Both the position numbers and the translations under genes were made by a program. A DNA stretch of 64,000 bases from Mercenaria mercenaria (lineage: Eukaryota > Mollusca > Bivalvia > Venerida > Veneridae), in contig NC_069366.1 in the NCBI RefSeq assembly GCF_021730395.1, forward strand, positions 65,725,001-65,789,000, written 5' to 3'. The notes under the pieces are model-generated. The model made no database searches, was not told the origin of the DNA, and worked only from the letters and a program-made list of their open reading frames with translations. How positions within the stretch are numbered: position 1 is the first letter of the stretch; every line of letters starts with the position of its first letter. Positions 56,933-64,000 of this stretch are shown one piece after another.

Positions 56933-57453
56933 AAATCCAATTTTGATAAATTCAAGCCAAGTGTTGAGCGGATGTATTGCATATACTTGGCACTTCATTA
57001 TGTGACATTTTCAGCCTGCCAATTCTTTTGCTTCTGTGATTAAAATGAGTAAAATGCTGGTTTCAGGACACTAAAGTTTGAGGCAAAAATGGCTCAAAAT
57101 GCACACCTTGTACGACCTGTACCATATTATCTGCAAATGACTGACCTATATTTTTAAAGCATGTGACCAGACGAAAATAAGGGTGGGAAGAAAAGTGTCT
57201 CTTAACAGTTTACTTTTTCTGCAAATATGAGCTGAATCTGGATGGATGGATGACCGTTTCCATTTCGTCTGACTTCCGTTACCTCAGGTAAGATTTTAGA
57301 CCCATCTGTCTACATGGAACTAGGAAAATCGATTCAAGCACATATTTATTTTACACAATAATTACTCGTACGCAGGAATCCTTAGTTCTATAAACATCAT
57401 AAATAACCAGTTGAATATATATGCCTGTAAAGCACATCTACCTATTTTATTTA
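56933..57453. other. Spacer, nothing recognised
   Basis: Single-copy-looking sequence between elements H and K. No gene recognised. Confidence 0.4.
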
Positions 57454-58980
57454 AACAAGAGGGCCATGAAGGCCCTGTATCGCTCACCTGACATACTGAC
57501 CTAATGATCATCAAGATTAACATTCTGACCAAGTTTCATTAAGATACAGTCATAAACAGTCGGGGGTTTAACTGTTTCAAGTTATCACAGTTTATAATCC
57601 ATTTGAGTTATTGCTTATATTTTCATAAAATATTACAAAGCCCGTGTGCCAATTCCTCATTTTGAAGCAGACTAATGCAATTATTTCCTGAATCCTTTAA
57701 CTCTTATCTTTCCAGCTATGCATTAAAATATTTTACACAAGGCTGATAAAGATTTACGCAAAAGGTTTAAAGCTATAAAACTCTTAACATCCCATTATGC
57801 TTATCAGGTCATGATCAGACTAAAAGAGAATTTGATTAACCATATTGCTACTTGTTTCACTGTATAGGTCACTTTGTGAGAACAGCAGAAATACTTTTTT
57901 TATTAACTTACCTGAGTTAACTTATATTTTATAACTTAGACATGAAAAAATAACTGAACTAGGTTACATAACTTAAAACAATTACACCCCTGACTGATAA
58001 ATGTGGCCTCTAGAGTGTTAACAAGCTTTTCCTTTGATTTGACCTGGTGCCCTAGTTTTTGACCCCACCTGACCCAGATTTAAACTTGACCTAAAGATCA
58101 TCAACATTAACATTCTGACCAAGTTTCATTAAGATACGGTCATAAATGTGGCTTATACAGTGTCAAATAGCTTTTCCTTTAATTTGACCTGGTGACCTAG
58201 TTTTTGGCCCCATCTGACCCAGATTTAACGTTGACCTAAAGATCATCAAGTTTAACATTCCGACCAAGTTTCATTAAGATATGGTCATAAATGTGACCTC
58301 TAAAGTGCTAACTTTTCCTTTGATTTGACCCGGTGACCTAGTTTTTGATCCCCACATAACCTAGATTCAAACTTGACCTAAAGATCATCAAGATTAACAT
58401 TCTGACTAAGTTTCATGAAAATAAAGTCATAAATGTGGCCTCTAGAGTGTTAACAAGCTTTTCCTTTGATTTGACCAAGTGACCTAGTTTTTGACCCCAC
58501 CTGACCCAGATTTGAACTTGACCTAAAAATTATCAAGATTAACATTCTGACCAAGTTTCATTAAGATATGGTCATAAATGTGACCTCTAGAATGCTAACC
58601 AGCTTTTCCTTTGATTTGACCTTGTGACCTAGTTTTTGACCCTACATGACCTAGATTCAAACTGGACCTAAAGATCATCAAGATTAACATTCTGACCCAG
58701 TTTCATGAAGATACAGTCATAAATATGGCCTCTACAGTGTTAACAAGCTTTTCCTTTGATTTGACCTAGTGACTTAGTTTTTGAACCCAGATGGCCAAAT
58801 ATCGAACTCGTCCAAGATATTATTGAGGGTAACATTCTGACCAAGTTTCATTAAGATTGGGCCAAAATTGTGACCTCTAGAGTGTTAACAGTCAAATTGT
58901 TGACGATGGACGGACAAACGACGGACACAGGGCGATCACAAAAGCTCACCTTCAGCACTTCATGCTCAGGTCAGCTAAAA
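57454..58980 (+). mobile_element. Family K element, older relative of A and J
   Basis: 5' end AACAAGAGGGCCATGAAGGC (hairpin GGGCC/GGCCC), then GCTCACCTG. About seven units of roughly 145 bp (GACCTAAAGATCATCAAG, CAAGCTTTTCCTTTGATTTG). A GACGGACAAACGACGGACAC tract leads to GCTCACCTTCAGCACTTCAT, then GCTCAGGTCAGCTAAAAA. The terminal pair has one mismatch (GGTCAGC against GCTCACC). Unrelated sequence breaks the array at about 57570-57960. Confidence 0.75.
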
Positions 58981-59617
58981 ACGTACCCGGGCCAATTTCC
59001 CAAATGCGTAACTGACCCCTGCCATTTAAGAACAAACATAGGACCTATGTCTGGAGCAAGGGGCAATAAAAATTGTCAATGTAGAAAAAACCTTCTGGAG
59101 TTACTTCTGTCACATTTGTTCATATTAAATGCGCATGCGTGAATAACCCTACATATTCTGAGAGCGCTTCCTGCGCTAGTCAGTCATTACAGTAAACAGT
59201 ATAGAGTAGAATCAGGTGTTGTGTTCTGATCTCACTCCCCTAATAATGAAACAACTTCCCTCTTAATGAAGAAAACTGATATATGTCAATAAGAACAAAC
59301 ATAAGGACGGAAGCCAGTCTATAAACTCTGTAATGGGACACAGTTTATCTTCAGTTCAGAAAGGCACTGGACAACAATGACAGCCAACAAAGGAGTACAT
59401 TTGCAGTTTATTACATAGTAAGTTCAATAATGAGATAAACAGTATTTATTGTATATTTGAAGGTACAGGCTTCCCTTATAAAGCTTCTGCTAAAAACATA
59501 CATGGTTATGATAAACATTGGACCTACGAGTATTTCTAACCTACTGGATGGAAATGTGATATATAAAATGTATCTCAAGGATGCAAAATGACGAATAATT
59601 TGCATGTTGGTGCTATA
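58981..59617. other. Repeat block with solo LTR, otherwise no gene
   Basis: 59028-59300 is a third copy of the 115-bp block seen at 55160-55440, interrupted by a short LTR. The rest, up to the next family A copy, shows nothing recognisable. Confidence 0.5.
59108..59253. mobile_element. Solo LTR, 146 bp (fossil LTR retrotransposon)
   Basis: It starts TGTCACATTTG, ends AATGAAACA, and has a 5-bp target duplication ACTTC at 59103-59107 and 59254-59258. The unoccupied version of the site is present twice at 55160-55440, so the insert's edges are exact. TG...CA ends and a 5-bp duplication fit a Ty3/gypsy-type element. No internal region remains; a solo LTR is what recombination between two LTRs leaves behind. 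The intact target duplication suggests a moderate age. Confidence 0.8.
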
Positions 59618-61369
59618 AACAAGAGGACCATGATGGTCCTGAATCGCTCACCTATCTCCACATGACCCAGTGTTCAACTGAGTATGACATCGTTATTTCT
59701 ATTATATGACATAGTGACCTAGATTTTGAGCACATGTGACCTAGATATTATCAAGATAAAAAATTCTGACCAATTTTCATGAAGATCCATTGAAAAACAT
59801 GGCCTCTAGAGAGGTCACAAGGTTTTTCTATTATTTGACCTAATGACCTAGTTTTTAAAGGCACTGACCCACTTTTAAACTTGACCTAGATATCATCAAG
59901 GTGAACATTCTCACCAATTTTCATGAAAATCTCGTGAAAAATATGGCCTCTAGAGAGGTCACAAGGTTTTTCTCTTTTTCGACCTACTGACCTAGTTTTT
60001 GACCGCACATGACCCAGTTACGAACCTGACCTAAAATATCATCAAGCTGAACATTCTCACCAATTTTCATGAAGATCCATTGAGAAATATGGCCTCTAGA
60101 GAGGTCACAAGTTTTTTCTATTTTTAGACCTACTGACCTAGTTTTTGACCCCACGTGACCCAGTTTTGAATCTGACTTAGATATCATCAAGATGAACATT
60201 CTGACCAATATTCATGAAGATCTCATGAAAAATATGCCTCTAGAGAGGTCACAAGGTTTTTCTATTTTTAGATCTACTGACCTAGTTTTTAACCCCACGT
60301 GACCCAGTTTCGAACCTGACCTAGATATCTTCAAGGTAAACATTCTGACCAATTTTCATGAAGATCCATTGAAAAATATCGCCTCTAGAGAGGTCAAAAG
60401 GGTTTTCCTATTTTTAGACCTACTGACCTAGTTTTTGACCGCACATGACCCAGTTTCGAACTTGACCTAGATATCATAAAGGGTGAACATTCTGACCAAT
60501 TTTCATGAAGATCCTTTGAGAAATATGGCCACTAGAGAGGTCACAAGGTTTTTCTATTTTTAGATCTACTGACCTAGTTTTGACCCACATGACCCAGTTT
60601 CGAACTTGACCTAGATATCATCAAGGTGAACATTCTGACCAATATTCATGAAGATCTCATGAAAAATATGGCCTCTAGAGGTCACAAGGTTTTTTTTATT
60701 TTTAGATCTACTGACCTAGTTTTTAACCCCACGTGACCCAGTTTCGAACTTGACCTAGATATCATCAAGATGAACACTCTGACCAATTTTCATGAAGATG
60801 CATTGAGAAATATGGCCTCTAGAGAGGTCACAAGGTTTTTCTATTTTTAGACCTAATGACCTAGTTTTTGACCCTACGTGACCCAGTTTCGAACTTGACT
60901 TAGATATCATCAAGATAAACATTCTGACCAATATTCATGAAGATCTCATGAAAAATATGGCCTCTAGAGAGGTCACAAGGTTTTTCTATTTTTAGACCTA
61001 CTGACCTAGTTTTTGACCCCACGTGACCCAGTTTCGAACTTGACCTAGATATCATCAAGGTGAACATTCTGACCAATTTTCATGAAGATCTTGTGAAATA
61101 TATGGCCTCTAGAGAGGTCACAAGGTTTTTCTATTTTTAGACCTACTGACCTAGTTTTTGAGGGCACGTGACCCAGTTTCGAACTTGACCTAGATATCAT
61201 CAAGATGAACATTCTGACCAACTTTCATAAAGATCCCATGAAAAATGTGACCTCTAGAGTGGTCACAAGCAAAAGTTTACGGACGCACGGACGCACGGAC
61301 GGACGACGGACGACGGACACCGCGCGATCACAAAAGCTCACCTTGTCACTTTGTGACAGGTGAGCTAAA
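59618..61369 (+). mobile_element. Family A element, copy 4
   Basis: Complete: AACAAGAGGACCATGATGG and GCTCACCT at the 5' end, about 11 units of 145 bp, a GACGCACGGACGCACGGACG tract, and the hairpin GCTCACCTTGTCACTTTGTG with ACAGGTGAGC then TAAAA. The first 300 bp closely follow copy 2 (20514), including GTGTTCAACTGAGTATGACA, so copies 2 and 4 form one subfamily. Confidence 0.82.
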
Positions 61370-62510
61370 AATAGAGTGATTATTTAATCTATTTGAAAGG
61401 CTATAAAAATGAGTTTGGAGACCAGTCTCGCAATTCAGCCTTGCCATTGGTCAATTTCAAAAATGTGTTCAGAAACTACCAATCAGATGCTCAAGTTCTG
61501 AGACTGTCTCCAAACTTTTTAATGTATAAAACCTTGGTGCACAAAGCTGCAATAAAAATGGACTTTGTTACAAGTGCAAACATTTATGCTTGCAGTGTTT
61601 TACAGACAGACCTACAATCAGTGTGCACTTGTGAGTTTTAAAGACATATACACCAGCATGAGAAGAATGCGGTATTTAGCAACTTAGTTTTGAAGTATAA
61701 TCCATTATTAACATGTAACTTATCAACAAGGGTATTACTTCAAGTTGCATTCGGTTGTAACTTCCACCCCCACCCCCCTTCCACCCACAAAAAATATGTT
61801 ATCAGTTTACCAATTGAAAATGGTTAACTGATGAAAACTTTACCATTAGAAACTGATGAAAACTGTTTACCAATAGAAAATAGTTTACATAATATAAATT
61901 GTTTACCGATTAAAAATGGTTAACGGATGAAAATTGTGTACCAATAGAATATGGTTTACAAATTGGAAAATGGTTAATGGATGAAAACTGTTCACTAATA
62001 GAAAATGGTTAATAGATAAAAATTCATTACTGAAGGTACTGGAATCTCTTAAAATTCTATGGAAACCATTTCAATGCTAATGTGATCATATGTTGAGGTA
62101 AGGGAAAAATACTGTTATAATTCAACAGTAACATCAAATACTGAAAATGTTTGTCATTTGGACTTCTCTATATTTTGGTATTAGAAAAGTTTACATATGT
62201 ATTTAGCAGAAAAACCAACAAGTGTATACACCAGGAAGCAAACGATACTCTGTTAGTATTTTATACTGATAAAGATAACAGAAAAAGGCACAGGCAGCAG
62301 CATAGCAGTTTGCAAATTATTATGTCAGAGCATTGTTGTTTTTCTAAAATGAATTTTGTACATGAAATTGATTATATGCAAGCAAAATATACAAGTATTT
62401 CATACACTACGAATTACAAGGATAATAGTTGTATAATACAGGCAAAACTTGGTCTCACAACCATGGAATGTAGTTAACCATGATATGTACTTGGTAAAGG
62501 TACATAAATC
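61370..62510. other. Spacer with a 33-bp minisatellite
   Basis: At 61395-61530 AGTTTGGAGACCAGTCTC faces GAGACTGTCTCCAAACT, a possible small inverted-repeat element. From 61795 to 62025 a degenerate unit of about 33 bp (GTTTACCAATAGAAAATGG, TTAACGGATGAAAA) is repeated about seven times. The plus frames 61393-61641 and 62151-62477 match nothing I know. Confidence 0.45.
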
Positions 62511-64000
62511 AACAAGAGGACCATGATGGTCCTGAATCGCTCACCTCTTCACACATGACCCAGTTTTGAGTATGACATCGTTTTTTCTATTATTTGACAT
62601 AGTGACCTAGTTTTTGAGCTCATGTGACCCAGTTTTGAACTTGATCTAGATATTATCAAGATAAAAATTCTGACCAATTTCCATGAAGATCCATTGAAAA
62701 ATATGATCTCTAGAGAGGTCACAAGGGTTTTCTATTATTTGACCTATGGACCTAGTTTTCGAAGGTACGTGACCTGTTTTGAACTTTACCTAGATATCAT
62801 CAAGATGAACATTCTCACTAATTTCATGAAGATCTCATGAAAAATATGGCCTCTAGAGAGGTCACAAGGTTTTGCTATTTTTATACCTACTGACCTAGTT
62901 TTTGACCGCACGTGACCCAGTTTCGAAACTGACCTAGATATCATCAAGGTGAACATTCAGATCAATTTTCATGAAGATCCATTGAAAAATATGGCCTCTA
63001 GAGAGGTCAAAAGATTTTTACTATTTTAGACCTACTGACCTAGTTTTTGACCGCAGTTGACCCAGTTTCAAACTTGACCTAGATATCATCCAGATGAACA
63101 TTCAGACCAACTTTCATACAGATCCCATGAAAAGTATGGCCTCTAGAGAGGTCACAAGGTTTTTTTATTATTGACCTACTGACCTGGTTTTTTATGGCAC
63201 GTGATCCAGTTTCAAACCTGACCTAGATATCATCAAGGTGAAGATTCTGACCAATTTTCATGAAGATCCATTCAAGGGTATGGCCTCTAGAGAGGTCACA
63301 AGGTTTTTCTATTTTAAGACCTACTGACCTAGTTTTTGATCGCAGTTGACCCAGTTTCAAACTTGACCTATATATCATCAAGATAAACATTCAGACCAAC
63401 TTTCAATACAGAAACCCATGAAAAATATGGCCTCTAGAGAGGTCACAACGTTTTTTCATTATTTGACCTACTGACCTACTTTTTGAAGGCACGTGACCCA
63501 CTTTCAAACCTGACCTAGATATCATCAAGATGAACATTCAGACCAACTTTCATACAGATCCCATGAAAAATATGGCCTCTAGAGAGGTCACAAGGTTTTT
63601 CTATTATTTGACCTACTGACCTAGTTTTTGATGGCACGTGACCCACTTTGGAACTTGACTTAGATATTATCAAGGTGAACATTCTGACCAATTTTCATGA
63701 AGATCTCATGAAATATATGGCCTCTAGAGAGGTCACAAGGTTTTTCTATTTTTAGACCTACTGACCTAGTTTTTGACCGCACGTGACCCAGTTTCTAACT
63801 TGACCTAGATATCATCAAGATGAACATTCAGACCAACTTTCATACAGATCCCATGAAAAATATGGCCTTTAGAGCGGTCACAAGGTTTTTCTATTATTTG
63901 ACCTACTGACCTAGTTTTTGAAGGCACGTGACCCACTTTCAAACTTGACCTAGATATCACCAAGGTGAACGTTCTGACCAACTTTCATGAAGATCTTATG
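62511..64000 (+). mobile_element. Family A element, copy 5, runs off the window
   Basis: It has the 5' hairpin GGACCAT/ATGGTCC and GCTCACCT, and about ten units of 145 bp; the 3' end lies beyond the window. Unit order and shared changes (ATCAATTTTCATGAAGATCC after GAACATTCAG, GACCGCAGTTGACCC) make it a sister of copy 3 (22051). Confidence 0.82.

Noticed and set aside
62151-62477. Plus-strand frame of 108 codons
   Set aside because: No recognisable domain, no repeat of the frame elsewhere and no supporting splice or promoter signals; compatible with chance.
1-64000. Autonomous retroelement or Helitron coding region
   Set aside because: No reverse transcriptase, integrase, gag or Rep-helicase motif could be read in any frame; all mobile elements here look non-autonomous or decayed.

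Overview
The window looks like animal nuclear DNA, most probably from a marine bivalve mollusc (a venerid-like clam is my best guess). It is AT-rich, has genes with short exons and GT-AG introns, tRNA-derived SINEs ending in a GTTAAACCCAA tail, and very large arrays of 105-175 bp tandem repeats built into short mobile elements. There are no operons, prokaryotic signals or CRISPR arrays.

Four host genes can be supported. (1) 2162-5382, minus: a five-exon gene for a CXorf38-like (DUF4559) protein with an RNELFH motif of HEPN type that is completed by splicing. (2) 16303-18378, plus: a Mab-21/cGAS-like nucleotidyltransferase reading frame of 692 codons, intact except for one in-frame TAA. (3) 35675-44578, minus: six exons that splice to a complete 216-residue TIMM21, the regulatory subunit of the mitochondrial TIM23 translocase. 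(4) 45093-52275, plus: four exons that splice to a complete 134-residue MED10, a Mediator middle-module subunit. TIMM21 and MED10 are head to head, with 514 bp between their start codons, and probably share a promoter region.

The rest is mostly repeats. 1-850: tail of a tandem-repeat element. 1010-2000: two MITEs. 5686-6438: a SINE split by a MITE. 6800-8008: a decayed hAT transposon. 8475-11642: a large inverted duplication. 13151-15282: a long-TIR element carrying a SINE. 18773-33763: almost solid non-autonomous rolling-circle-like (Helentron/HINE or 'pearl'-like) elements, some nested three deep. The gene introns and 53-64 kb hold more of the same, plus satellites, SINEs, foldback MITEs and one short solo LTR.

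The most unusual pattern is a construction rule shared by at least nine repeat families here. Each starts with C(A/T)AGA(G/A) and a 5-7 bp hairpin, then a short family-specific word. It continues with a tandem array and, in most families, a GAC-rich simple tract. It ends in a second hairpin whose last arm is the reverse complement of that word. The paired words differ between families but match within each one. In this text the families are called A (18773, 20514, 22051, 59618, 62511), B (21813), C (24948, 26595), D (32945), E (36323), F (27700-28276, 3' end only), G (38516-39793, minus), H (55446), J (29829) and K (57454).

All identifications come from reading the sequence against remembered family features; no database search was run.
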